DNA of 64,000 bases from Alcaligenes faecalis (GTDB lineage: Bacteria > Pseudomonadota > Gammaproteobacteria > Burkholderiales > Burkholderiaceae_B), in assembly GCF_041521385.1 (NCBI RefSeq), contig NZ_CP168006.1, positions 744,001 to 808,000 on the forward strand, in the 5' to 3' direction. The notes below the pieces were generated by a model. That model saw only the letters and a list, made by a program, of their open reading frames with translations, did not search any database and had not been told where the DNA came from. A program made the translations under genes and the position numbers. Of the stretch, positions 1-7,417 are shown piece after piece; within the stretch, counting starts at the first letter, position 1, and each line of letters opens with the position of its first letter.

Positions 1-192
1 CGACCCCTGCCCCGCCTTCGACACATCGAACCGGGGCAATTTTTTACCCTTCGCCATGACCCGGAAGTGCGCGTGCTCCTGCACAAGACAAGCACTCATG
101 GTCATTTCAATAACGGATATGCATCCCTGTGCCATGAGCTGGAACGCTCTTGTGTGGTTTGGGGTGAGAACGGATGGAGAGCCAGAGAGTGA
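1..192 (+). CDS. C-terminal part of an unknown phage/island protein (cut by window start)
   Basis: The first reading frame is open from base 1 to a TGA at 190-192, giving the last 63 residues of a protein that begins outside the window. The segment is rich in charged and aromatic residues (FFTLRHDPEVRVLLHKTSTH) and reads like real coding sequence. Its stop overlaps the GTG that starts the next gene (GTGA), the kind of junction repeated through this gene string. I do not recognise the family. Function unknown; probably an accessory protein of the integrated element. Confidence 0.5.
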   Translation, partial: RPLPRLRHIEPGQFFTLRHDPEVRVLLHKTSTHGHFNNGYASLCHELERSCVVWGENGWRARE

Positions 193-773
193 ACAATGAA
201 CCGGTGGTGGCTGTCCTGTTTGCGCGCCAAGACAGCATCTACAAAAAGCTGGAAGCTTGTGAGGTATACGACATTGAGCGTGATGCAAGAACTTTCCAAG
301 GCGGTATGCCTGTCGTTGCACATCCACCATGCCGCACATGGGGCAGGCTCCGGCAATTCGCAAAACCACGTGAAGATGAAAAAGCGCTAGGGCCTTGGGC
401 TGTTAACCAAGTGCGCACATACGGCGGTGTTCTCGAGCACCCAGCAGAGTCGACGTTATTCGCGCACTGCGGCATGCCAGCGCCTGGCCGTTTCCCAGAC
501 GCATGGGGGGGCTGGAGTGTATCTATCAATCAATTCCACTTCGGTCACCGGGCAGAGAAATCAACATGGTTCTACATCGTCGGGATCGATCCTGACGACT
601 TGCCCGCTATTCCTCATAGAGAAGGCAAGCCAACGCACTGCGTCAGACCAACCAAAAGCTATCCGCGCCTGCCAAGCATCACAAAGGCAGAGCGAGAGCA
701 CACCCCGCCTCTTTTGGCTGAGTGGCTTGTAGAGGTTGCTCGCAGATGCTCCGTCAAAAAGGAATTTGCATGA
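189..773 (+). CDS. Phage/island protein of unknown function
   Basis: This gene encodes about 194 residues of a soluble protein. Near residues 42-50 there is an AHPPCRTWGR stretch and later GGVLEHPAES. This Pro-Pro-Cys plus E-H/N-P layout recalls the catalytic motifs of C5-cytosine methyltransferases, but the SAM-binding glycine motif is not evident, so I do not call an enzyme. I chose GTG at 189 because GGAG lies 9 nt upstream and the GTG overlaps the previous stop. ATG at 174 is the alternative start. The gene ends in an ATGA overlap with a micro-ORF, so it is probably co-translated with the genes that follow. Confidence 0.65.
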   Translation: MNNEPVVAVLFARQDSIYKKLEACEVYDIERDARTFQGGMPVVAHPPCRTWGRLRQFAKPREDEKALGPWAVNQVRTYGGVLEHPAESTLFAHCGMPAPGRFPDAWGGWSVSINQFHFGHRAEKSTWFYIVGIDPDDLPAIPHREGKPTHCVRPTKSYPRLPSITKAEREHTPPLLAEWLVEVARRCSVKKEFA

Positions 774-850
774 ACACCCACCCACACAACCAGGCGCGGT
801 CTACCCCGCAAGAAGCGTTCAACCTGCAATTAATGGAGAAGAAACGATGA
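770..850 (+). CDS. Micro-ORF of 26 residues, coupled on both sides
   Basis: ATG at 770 overlaps the upstream TGA (ATGA). The frame runs 26 codons to a TGA at 848-850 that again overlaps the next ATG at 847. An AGGA lies 8 nt before the ATG. The product begins MNTHPHNQARSTPQEAFN and ends in KKR. It is too short for domain assignment. Two exact 4-bp overlaps plus a ribosome binding site make translation likely. It could be a real small phage protein or only a translational relay to the next gene. Confidence 0.45.
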   Translation: MNTHPHNQARSTPQEAFNLQLMEKKR

Positions 851-1572
851 CAAACACACACGACCCGAGACTTGGAGAGATGGGTATTCCGCTTGCCTGC
901 GGCGGCCCGCTGTGCGGAATTGATCATCATCACCCACTTTGCAAATTCACCGCAGCCCCTGCCGCCCCCGTTGCCGCCCAGGTGCAGCCCGATTCACGCA
1001 CGCCAGCGGATACATTGGTGAACGGCGGCGCGTTGATTCTTGCGCTCAATGCGCTTCGCCGTGCCGGAAAAAACGAGATTGCGGACGAGCTGGAAAAAAC
1101 GGTCTCGCTTCTGCAGCAGCCTGTAAGCGGTGCTGATAGGAAGCTGATAGCCCAGCTATGTGAAGCTCTTGATCTGGCGAGAACATGCCATGGGGTAATG
1201 CTTATGTCAGATCCACCACAGGAAATGTGGAAGTCGCGCAGTGTTGACCAGGTTATCAGTGATGCCCTGGAGGCTGCAAAGGCTCAGTTATCCGGAAATT
1301 CCGGACAACTTGAGGAATGGCTCAACAAAACCGAGTTCGTTCAGGAGTGGATAAACACACGCAAACTGTCTGCCAGATATCTGGGCTGGCATCGCGCAGA
1401 CGTGATGCGTGATTTGCTCGAAAAACAGGACGCCGACAAGGTGGATGCGGCCCTGGCTGAAATGGTTCACGCCATGTTCCGCAGCGCCAACAGTATCCCT
1501 GTCACACGTATCACGATTGACCGGAAGCAGTATGACGCCGCTATCGACGCAGCCCGTAAGGAGCAGGCATGA
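847..1572 (+). CDS. Hypothetical phage protein, 241 residues
   Basis: ATG at 847 follows GGAG by about 10 nt and sits in an ATGA overlap with the preceding micro-ORF. A longer reading from 736 would overlap two genes and is less likely. The N-terminus has a His/Cys cluster (CGGPLCGIDHHHPLC) that could bind a metal, followed by an Ala/Pro/Val linker and a helical C-terminal half rich in Ala, Glu and Lys. I recognise no family. The layout is like mosaic phage proteins that fuse a short Cys/His head to a variable helical body. It ends in an ATGA overlap with the next gene. Confidence 0.6.
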   Translation: MTNTHDPRLGEMGIPLACGGPLCGIDHHHPLCKFTAAPAAPVAAQVQPDSRTPADTLVNGGALILALNALRRAGKNEIADELEKTVSLLQQPVSGADRKLIAQLCEALDLARTCHGVMLMSDPPQEMWKSRSVDQVISDALEAAKAQLSGNSGQLEEWLNKTEFVQEWINTRKLSARYLGWHRADVMRDLLEKQDADKVDAALAEMVHAMFRSANSIPVTRITIDRKQYDAAIDAARKEQA

Positions 1573-1784
1573 AACGCAAACCGACTGGCTTTGTCGCCGT
1601 TTGCCAATGCGGCGTGCTGACCGGCGCTATGGACTTCACGCGAACCGATCAAAAGGACGCAGGCCAGATACTGGGCAAGTGGCTTTCTGATGGCTGCACA
1701 GTGACGCCTCATTTCACTGGGCAATGGGAGGCGACCGTATTGCCTTGCAAATGCGCTGCCATCAAGGAGGCGGTCAATGACTAG
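1569..1784 (+). CDS. Small Cys-containing phage protein, 71 residues
   Basis: ATG at 1569 overlaps the upstream stop (ATGA), with AAGGAG about 7 nt upstream. The product has paired cysteines near the N-terminus (CQCG) and near the C-terminus (CKC). This could form a small zinc-binding fold, with FTRTDQKDAGQILGKWLSDG between them. I recognise no family. It overlaps the next gene by 8 nt and belongs to the same co-transcribed string. Confidence 0.55.
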   Translation: MKRKPTGFVAVCQCGVLTGAMDFTRTDQKDAGQILGKWLSDGCTVTPHFTGQWEATVLPCKCAAIKEAVND

Positions 1785-2073
1785 CCTAAGCTACGAAGAG
1801 CGCAAACGCCTACGCAGAGCGGCCGAGGATGCTAGAGACGCATGTAACCGTCACTTCGGGCCTTTTGTTGACGTTGTAGCTCACCCACTAAATATCCTCG
1901 CGCTGCTCGACATGGCGGGCCAAGCCGACCAGCAACAAAGAACCTTGGCCAACATCGAGGCCTTTGTCGCCTGCGATGCGTCCGCTATCTCGTATCTGAG
2001 CCTGGGTGAGTACCGGACAGCCCTACTCAAGATGCTGCGGCAGGCTCCAGTCCCCAAGGAGCCTGGAGCATGA
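1777..2073 (+). CDS. Hypothetical phage protein, 98 residues
   Basis: ATG at 1777 overlaps the preceding gene by 8 nt. AAGGAGG lies about 9 nt upstream, a strong ribosome binding site. The product is a predicted helical, charged protein beginning MTSLSYEERKRLRRAAEDAR. Such short helical proteins are common in early or accessory parts of temperate phages. I cannot assign a function. It ends in an ATGA overlap with a 28-codon ORF. Confidence 0.55.
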   Translation: MTSLSYEERKRLRRAAEDARDACNRHFGPFVDVVAHPLNILALLDMAGQADQQQRTLANIEAFVACDASAISYLSLGEYRTALLKMLRQAPVPKEPGA

Positions 2074-2156
2074 GCATTTCACCCGAAGCCGCTGAGGCGG
2101 GACGCAAAACACTCTGGGAGCTGTTCATCAAGTGGGTGGACAGCCTGCCCCTTTAA
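2070..2156 (+). CDS. Micro-ORF of 28 residues
   Basis: ATG at 2070 overlaps the stop of the upstream gene (ATGA) and follows AAGGAG at 2056-2061. The frame runs 28 codons to TAA at 2154-2156. The product begins MSISPEAAEAGRKTLWEL and ends in a short amphipathic segment with two Trp. Function unknown. The exact overlap and ribosome binding site support translation, but a 28-residue frame can occur by chance. Confidence 0.4.
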   Translation: MSISPEAAEAGRKTLWELFIKWVDSLPL

Positions 2157-2177
2157 TTATCTGATCAGGAAAAAGAC

Positions 2178-2405
2178 ATGAACTACAGCTGTGAGAAACA
2201 CAGTGAAGCCCAGGCGCATCGCGGTCGTGCATGCATCGCTTGCGAAATTGAGGATCTGCAGCGCCAGATCACCGGAGCCCAGATGCTCAGCACACGCATG
2301 TGGAACTGGATGAACAACCCCGAAAACACCAAGGTGCGCACCACGGACTTGGATACAGAGCAGTTCCGCCAGCGGTTCCTGCAGGAGTTTCGACAAGCCC
2401 GCTAA
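2178..2405 (+). CDS. Small phage protein with Cys/His head, 75 residues
   Basis: This is the last gene of the string before a terminator. The product starts MNYSCEKHSEAQAHRGRACI, with C-x2-H and C-x2-C type spacing (CEKH, CIAC) that could bind zinc. A helical, Gln/Arg-rich C-terminus follows. I recognise no family. It is followed at 2459 by a clear intrinsic terminator, so it closes the leftward-extending transcription unit. Confidence 0.5.
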   Translation: MNYSCEKHSEAQAHRGRACIACEIEDLQRQITGAQMLSTRMWNWMNNPENTKVRTTDLDTEQFRQRFLQEFRQAR

Positions 2406-2458
2406 TGCAAGATCGAATTTTGGAAGTCCTGGCCAGAACAGCCAAAGATTGGAATTTA

Positions 2459-2481
2459 CCCGCCCCCGAGGCGGGTTTTTT
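2459..2481 (+). terminator. Intrinsic terminator closing the phage gene string
   Basis: CCCGCC (2459-2464) pairs with GGCGGG (2470-2475) around a 5-nt loop, followed by six T. It separates the small-gene string from the helix-turn-helix/integrase pair. Confidence 0.85.
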
Positions 2482-2493
2482 ATGGGAGGTCGC

Positions 2494-2820
2494 ATGAATG
2501 AATCAGCGATTTCATTGAAGGAAGCGGCCGAGCGACTTGGCGTTTCATATCAAACGGTTTGGCAACGACGACACAAACTTGCCTTCCGGCTGCCTGATAG
2601 CCGGATCTGGCGAGTGTGGCCTTCCCAACTTGCAAAGATCACTCAACCGAATTACAACGTCACTCGGATAGCGTCGGTCGGTGACAGGAGAACACAATGT
2701 CAATCCGACAACGTCAAGGTATCTGGCACGTCGATTTCTATGCGCCGAGCGGAGAGAGAATTAGACACTCTACTGGCACAGCGGACAAAAAGGCCGCGCA
2801 GGAATACCACGACCGCCTGA
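2494..2820 (+). CDS. Helix-turn-helix protein, possible excisionase/AlpA-like regulator
   Basis: The product begins MNESAISLKEAAERLGVSYQ, a typical winged-helix start of the MerR/excisionase type (SLKEAAERLGVSYQTVWQRR). Such proteins next to a phage integrase usually direct excision or control integrase expression. GGGAGG ends 4 nt before ATG 2494, which decides this start over ATG 2482. After about residue 65 the sequence is low in recognisable structure and overlaps the integrase coding frame by 124 bp. The C-terminal tail may therefore be a by-product of the overlap. Confidence 0.65.
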   Translation: MNESAISLKEAAERLGVSYQTVWQRRHKLAFRLPDSRIWRVWPSQLAKITQPNYNVTRIASVGDRRTQCQSDNVKVSGTSISMRRAERELDTLLAQRTKRPRRNTTTA

Positions 2821-3767
2821 AAGCCCAGCTCTGGCGACAACATAAACTCGGTGAACAAAAGCCTCGCTCATACAGCGAGGCAGCGTTGCGCTTTCTGGCA
2901 GCCCACGAAGATCAGTCTGACTACGACTCGAAAGTCCGTTACATAGCCTACTGGCGTCAATACTTGGGTCATTTAACGGTAGGTGAAATTACAGCAGACG
3001 TCATATTTGACGGTCTTCCTACACACAAGACCTACAAGCACCAAGGAGCGCAGCCTCTTTCGCCTGCCACCAAGAACCGTTACCTGGCCACAATCCGCAG
3101 CATGCTCAACATGTGCGTAACCTGGGGCTGGATTCACCACGCACCGAAACTCCCAAACTTTGCGGAGCCGAAGAAGCGAATTCGCTGGATTTCACGCGCA
3201 GAGGCTATGGCACTCATTAGCCGTATACCTCAACCGTGGCTGCAAGATGCCTGCATTCTAGGCTTTGCGACTGGCATGCGTGAAGCTGAGTTATATGGGA
3301 TGGAATGGACTCAGGTAAACGAGCGGGCACATACAGCCTGGGTTGGCAACGATCAAACCAAATCTGGCCGAGCCCGCAGCATCCCGCTTAACGATGATGC
3401 ACTGGCAGTGATTCGTCGCAGGAAAGGCAGCCACCCTCGCTATGTACTGTCACGCAACAGCAAACAGATTCGGGGCGGGGATGACAGGATGTTTATCAAG
3501 GCATGCGCTGATGCCGGGATTGAAGACTTCCGGTTCCACGACATTCGTCACACCTGGGCCAGCTGGCACGTCCAAGGCGGAACTCCGCTTATGGTGCTGA
3601 AGGAATTGGGGGGATGGGAGACCATCGAGATGGTGCAGAAGTACGCACACCTGGCCCCAAGTCACTTGGCAGCCCACGCGAGCACAGTCACGTTTTGGTC
3701 ACAAGAACAGGAAGAGGAAAAAGAAAACGGCAACAAGGATTGCGCCCTAGTTGCCGTAAACTATTGA
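2697..3767 (+). CDS. Tyrosine-type site-specific integrase
   Basis: This 356-residue protein is of the phage lambda integrase family. It has an N-terminal arm/SAM-like core-binding region (about 1-150) and a C-terminal catalytic domain. The active-site arginine lies in GFATGMREAELYG, the H-x-x-R box in FHDIRHTWASW, and the tyrosine in GGWETIEMVQKYAHL. AGGAG lies about 6 nt before ATG 2697. The gene runs toward tRNA-Ser and stops 15 bp before its 3' end, the usual position of an integrase next to its attachment site. It would catalyse integration and excision of the element to its left. Confidence 0.93.
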   Translation: MSIRQRQGIWHVDFYAPSGERIRHSTGTADKKAAQEYHDRLKAQLWRQHKLGEQKPRSYSEAALRFLAAHEDQSDYDSKVRYIAYWRQYLGHLTVGEITADVIFDGLPTHKTYKHQGAQPLSPATKNRYLATIRSMLNMCVTWGWIHHAPKLPNFAEPKKRIRWISRAEAMALISRIPQPWLQDACILGFATGMREAELYGMEWTQVNERAHTAWVGNDQTKSGRARSIPLNDDALAVIRRRKGSHPRYVLSRNSKQIRGGDDRMFIKACADAGIEDFRFHDIRHTWASWHVQGGTPLMVLKELGGWETIEMVQKYAHLAPSHLAAHASTVTFWSQEQEEEKENGNKDCALVAVNY

Positions 3768-3782
3768 TCTTCAAAGAAGAAG

Positions 3783-3872
3783 TGGCGGACAGGGTGGGAT
3801 TCGAACCCACGGTACGCTTGCACGTACGCCTGATTTCGAGTCAGGTACATTCGACCACTCTGCCACCTGTCC
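3783..3872 (-). tRNA. tRNA-Ser(CGA)
   Basis: Read on the minus strand, the 90-nt sequence folds as a class II tRNA. The acceptor stem is GGACAGG/CCTGTCC with discriminator G, the anticodon arm is CCTGA-CTCGAAA-TCAGG with anticodon CGA, the variable arm is long, the T-arm is GGGTTCGAATCCC, and CCA is encoded. The long variable arm and anticodon identify serine (UCG codons). The integrase gene ends immediately beyond the 3' end, so this tRNA is the likely attachment site. Confidence 0.96.
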
Positions 3873-3905
3873 GCGATTGCTTATGTGGTTACAAGCAAGC
3901 CCATA

Positions 3906-3934
3906 AATATAGATGAAATAGCAAACGATGACAA
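3906..3934 (-). promoter_or_regulatory. Sigma-70 promoter of tRNA-Ser
   Basis: On the minus strand TTGTCA (3934-3929) is followed after exactly 17 bp by TATATT (3911-3906), about 35 bp upstream of the tRNA 5' end. Motif and spacing fit a strong housekeeping promoter. Confidence 0.7.
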
Positions 3935-4183
3935 GCATTAAAAACGAATGCGGGGAAACCCTTTCACAAGATCGGCTTGCGCAGACGACACCAAGAGAGC
4001 GCCCCCACACCTTGTTGTCACGGTGACATTGCTTGATCACGCTTGAAACAACACCGGCGCTGCATACTGGGCTACCTGTATCTGAACTCCCTGGAACAAC
4101 TCACCACAACCTGGGACAAATGCCCCAAACCCGCTTGTCATCCTCGATTGAGGCCGTGGCAAAATTATTTGACGTTGAACTAA
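3935..4183. other. Intergenic stretch with no convincing gene
   Basis: This gap lies between the tRNA promoter and the AraC-type gene. A 76-codon frame (4033-4263) crosses it and the start of that gene. It has no ribosome binding site and no recognisable similarity, though SIEAVAKLFDVELIALP looks protein-like. I see no repeat or terminator. Confidence 0.4.
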
Positions 4184-5023
4184 TTGCGCTGCCTAACAAA
4201 GCTCCACATTTTGAACAAGCAGCCATCATGGCGTGCGACACCCAACGGTGTTTTCAACGATAGACAAGCGGAACCAAGCTCTCTAGCATCACAAAAAAGT
4301 GATGCGCTCCCTCCTCTACCCAAGCAACGCCTTTTCCGACGACAGAATCCTCGAATGCCGCCAACGACCGAGTCCTGCCCGCCACAACGCCTCTCCTCTT
4401 GCGATACAGAGCCTGCACTGCGCTTTGAGGCGTGGCGTAAACAAGCGCACCGATGGGTCGGCATGCTCCTGGTTCCGCCACAAGCTGTACTAGCCCCCAC
4501 CCTGAACACACAACTGAACCAAATGGCCCTGCTAGTACAGAGCCCAACCACACTGGATGCCAACGAATATGCGGCGTTACTCAAGCAAGCCCGTTCAATG
4601 GCAATGCTCATGCTGCACAACTTGGGGAAACAGTTTCTGAGCAAGCCTGCGGACACTGCCGCGAACCAGCACCAAGGGCGTTACCAAGCCGCTCTACGTC
4701 TGATGGTGTGCAACCTACATCAACACGAACTGGACGCTACCGCTATCGCGACAGGTATAGGCTGTTCGCGCACGCGCCTATACGCGGCCTTCGCCCGACA
4801 TAACACCTCAGTCATGCAAACCCTGCGTGAAATTCGTCTACAACGCACTAAACCGCTCCTCAAACACCCTCCTCAACTTCACTTGGGCGCCTTATCCTGG
4901 CGCTGCGGCTTTACCGATCAGTCCAGCTTTAGCAAGCTCTTCAAAGCCTGCTTTCATGTTTGTCCATCGGAATGGCATAAACATGTCTGGAGCCGCACGA
5001 ACCTGTCCTCCTCTCCCCGCTAA
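4184..5023 (+). CDS. AraC-family transcriptional regulator (N-terminus doubtful)
   Basis: The last 100 residues form an AraC-type double helix-turn-helix domain. The first helix pair is around DATAIATGIGCSRTRLYAAF and the second around GALSWRCGFTDQSSFSKLFK, ending in the usual PSEW box. The first 75 residues are Pro/Ser/Gln-rich and unlike an AraC sensor domain, so the real start may be ATG 4355 (MPPTTESC). Alternatively the N-terminus may be disrupted. The gene ends 11 nt before the serine hydrolase gene and may regulate it. Confidence 0.75.
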   Translation: MRCLTKLHILNKQPSWRATPNGVFNDRQAEPSSLASQKSDALPPLPKQRLFRRQNPRMPPTTESCPPQRLSSCDTEPALRFEAWRKQAHRWVGMLLVPPQAVLAPTLNTQLNQMALLVQSPTTLDANEYAALLKQARSMAMLMLHNLGKQFLSKPADTAANQHQGRYQAALRLMVCNLHQHELDATAIATGIGCSRTRLYAAFARHNTSVMQTLREIRLQRTKPLLKHPPQLHLGALSWRCGFTDQSSFSKLFKACFHVCPSEWHKHVWSRTNLSSSPR

Positions 5024-5034
5024 GCCCTTTGACC

Positions 5035-6588
5035 ATGTCTATTTCCCTGCTCTCACCACAACGTCTGCTGATTCCACTGCTCAGTACCACCAGCCTGCTG
5101 CTAGCCGCTTGCAGCGGCAACTACGATTACACGCCCTCCAGCGACCTCACGGAGGGACAGCTCGAACGTGGCATACAAGGCTTGCAAACCCTGGTGCCGC
5201 AGTTAATGGAGCGATCCGGTGTACCTGGCGTCGCCGTGGCCGTTGTCTGGAATGGAGAACTACGTTATGCCCAAGGCTTTGGTGTGCGCGAGGCAGGCAA
5301 ACCCGAGCCCATCACGCCAGACACTGTGTTCCAGCTTGCCTCGGTCTCCAAGTCGGTGGGCGCCACCGTCGTTGCCACTCAAGTGGATGCTGGCGTCATC
5401 ACCTGGGACACCCCCGTAGCCACACAGCTACCGGACTTTCGGCTTGCTGGTGATGGCCCCCAACCCAGCGTCGGTGATCTTTACGCCCATCGATCGGGTT
5501 TACCCGACCACGCAGGGGACCAACTGGAGGATCTGGGCTATGACCGCGACACCATTTTGCACCGCCTGCGGTATGTGCCCGTCAAGCAACTGGGCAGCCA
5601 CTACGCCTACACCAACTTTGGCCTGACTGCGGCGGCCCAGGCTGTAGCCAACGCCGCCGGCACCGAATGGGCCACACTTTCAGAGCGTGAGTTATACCAA
5701 CCTTTAGGAATGAGCCGCAGCAGCTCGCGCTTTGCCGACTTCATCGCCCAGGATAATCGTGCCATAGGCCATAGTTGGCAGGACGGACGCTACCAGGCTT
5801 TATATCAACGCCAGCCCGATGCACAATCCCCCGCTGGTGGCGTCAGTTCCAGCGCACACGATATGGCGCGATGGCTAACTCTGTTGCAAGGCATGGGGAC
5901 CAGTGCCGACGGTCGCAAGCTATTCGCACCCGCTGCTCTGGAACCCGCACTGGTGCGCCAATCTCCACCCGGCACACAATACGGCTTTGGCTTTAATGTC
6001 GGCAATGACCCCTATGGCCAGCGCCTGAACTCGCACTCGGGAGCTTTTCTACTGGGAGCCTCTACCGTATTCATGCACTGGCCGGATTCTGCACTTGGCA
6101 TTGTGGTTCTTACGAATGCCGCGCCCAGCGGTGTCGCCGAAGCCAGTGCCATTTCCTTTATCGAGCTCGTACGTGACGGCACCACCTCACAAGACTGGTA
6201 CACCGTCATTCATGATCAATTCCAGCAGGAAATGTTTCAACCTTTCGGCTCATTGGCGGGCAAAACACCCCCTGCCACACCTCTCCCCCCTCTACCACTG
6301 GAACGCTACACTGGCACATACAACAATGACTATTACGGACAAGCCTCCGTCACCCTCGAAAACGGTACGCTGACACTCAATCTGGGCAAACACGGTCAAT
6401 CGTCCTACAAGCTACTCCACTGGGACGGTTCTCGCTTCGTTTTCAGCCTGCTGGGTGAAAATGCCGTCGAAGGCTCAGTCTCGTATCTGGATTTCACGGT
6501 CAACCCGGTCGGCAACGTAACAGGCCTGCGTACTGAATACTTCGCTGAAGATTTATCAGGCGGGAGTTTTATACGCAGCAGCTACTAA
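5035..6588 (+). CDS. Lipoprotein serine hydrolase of the beta-lactamase/penicillin-binding family
   Basis: This 517-residue protein has an N-terminal signal and lipobox (SLLLAAC, Cys about 26), so it is probably an outer-membrane lipoprotein. The class C beta-lactamase-like fold shows the S-x-x-K nucleophile in LASVSKSVGA and the Y-x-N box in YAYTNFG. The last 100 residues resemble the DUF3471-type C-terminal domain often attached to such hydrolases. Family members are esterases, DD-peptidases or amidases. True beta-lactam hydrolysis cannot be inferred. I chose ATG 5035 over TTG 5029. It directly follows the AraC-type gene. Confidence 0.85.
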   Translation: MSISLLSPQRLLIPLLSTTSLLLAACSGNYDYTPSSDLTEGQLERGIQGLQTLVPQLMERSGVPGVAVAVVWNGELRYAQGFGVREAGKPEPITPDTVFQLASVSKSVGATVVATQVDAGVITWDTPVATQLPDFRLAGDGPQPSVGDLYAHRSGLPDHAGDQLEDLGYDRDTILHRLRYVPVKQLGSHYAYTNFGLTAAAQAVANAAGTEWATLSERELYQPLGMSRSSSRFADFIAQDNRAIGHSWQDGRYQALYQRQPDAQSPAGGVSSSAHDMARWLTLLQGMGTSADGRKLFAPAALEPALVRQSPPGTQYGFGFNVGNDPYGQRLNSHSGAFLLGASTVFMHWPDSALGIVVLTNAAPSGVAEASAISFIELVRDGTTSQDWYTVIHDQFQQEMFQPFGSLAGKTPPATPLPPLPLERYTGTYNNDYYGQASVTLENGTLTLNLGKHGQSSYKLLHWDGSRFVFSLLGENAVEGSVSYLDFTVNPVGNVTGLRTEYFAEDLSGGSFIRSSY

Positions 6589-6605
6589 ACCCGCTAAGCC
6601 GCCCT

Positions 6606-6692
6606 CCCCTTTAAAAGGGGCTGTCTCAATACCCGCTACGACGTCCCAAGAAAGAAGGCTGAACGATCAAGGGTTTACCCTTTACTTCAGCC
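6606..6692 (+). terminator. Palindrome and nested hairpin after the serine hydrolase gene
   Basis: CCCCTTTAAAAGGGG lies at 6606-6620. A second, nested hairpin has an outer stem GGCTGAA (6658-6664)/TTCAGCC (6686-6692) and an inner stem AAGGG-TTTA-CCCTT (6669-6682). No long T-tract follows, so this is either a weak terminator or a structured RNA 3' end. Confidence 0.45.
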
Positions 6693-6822
6693 TATTTCAC
6701 TTGTCCCCCCTGAGCCGCAGGCCTATATTGGAAGCACACATTGATGCATCGCAGCCCTGCCCTTTTTAAGGCAGTCCTTGTAATTCCGGCGCAACTTGCC
6801 GGACTTGATAAAAGGAATTGTC

Positions 6823-7233
6823 ATGCAAACCTTCCAATGGATTATCGACGCCAACGGCGACGGTATATATAGCCTCAATGAGATTCTCCAGACTCTGCGC
6901 TGGGCTTTTCGTGTACCAGGCAGCCTGGTGGTTGAAACCTTAGGCTCCATCCCAATCCTGTCCGATGTCTTGCGTATCCAGGCCTCAGAGGCGACAGGCT
7001 ATGCTTCCTTACGAGGTGGACTAGTCAGTATTCTGTCGCTGTTTTTCTGGGCTGCGCTCTGCCTCTGGTTTTTGGAAGTCAATTCCAAGCCTCGCGCAGA
7101 GCCTGCACAGCGCAACCCACGCCGTACCCCACACTTGAACAAGCAAATGGATTCTGTGCACGGTCGACAGCTACATGCGAACTACAACCGTCGCCCAATC
7201 CGCCATCGTCAGGTTGAACGCCATACCTTCTAG
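6823..7233 (+). CDS. Unknown membrane protein with one EF-hand-like calcium loop
   Basis: AAAGGAA precedes ATG 6823, which decides the start. Residues 8-20 read DANGDGIYSLNEI, matching the EF-hand loop pattern D-x-N-x-D-G-x-(x)-S/L-x-x-E. One hydrophobic segment around residues 60-80 (SILSLFFWAALCLWFLEV) is likely a membrane anchor, and the C-terminus is very basic (Arg/His/Asn). Length is 136 residues. I know no named family. A single membrane-linked EF-hand suggests calcium binding, but this is inference. Confidence 0.6.
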   Translation: MQTFQWIIDANGDGIYSLNEILQTLRWAFRVPGSLVVETLGSIPILSDVLRIQASEATGYASLRGGLVSILSLFFWAALCLWFLEVNSKPRAEPAQRNPRRTPHLNKQMDSVHGRQLHANYNRRPIRHRQVERHTF

Positions 7234-7417
7234 ATACGCTCATGTGCCCGCCCTGTCCTGCCGGGCAGGGCGACACATGTGTTAAGAAAGGTAAACCCCT
7301 GGCATAGCTCATACAAGCCATGTTGCGTTTGGAAGTGCTTTGCCAGGATTACCTAACGTTTGGACCACAGGTTTTGGGCAACAATCGCTGCAGCTAGACT
7401 CACGAGAGGTGCAGCAT

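Noticed and set aside
189..773. A DNA cytosine methyltransferase
   Set aside because: A Pro-Pro-Cys stretch is present, but the SAM-binding glycine motif and other conserved boxes are not visible.
4033..4263. A separate 76-residue gene before the AraC-type regulator
   Set aside because: No ribosome binding site, no recognisable similarity and an 80-bp overlap with the next frame. Kept only as a possible remnant.
5035..6588. A dedicated beta-lactamase resistance gene
   Set aside because: The SxxK and YxN motifs fit the broad serine hydrolase family. The lipoprotein form and DUF3471-like tail point away from a specialised beta-lactamase.
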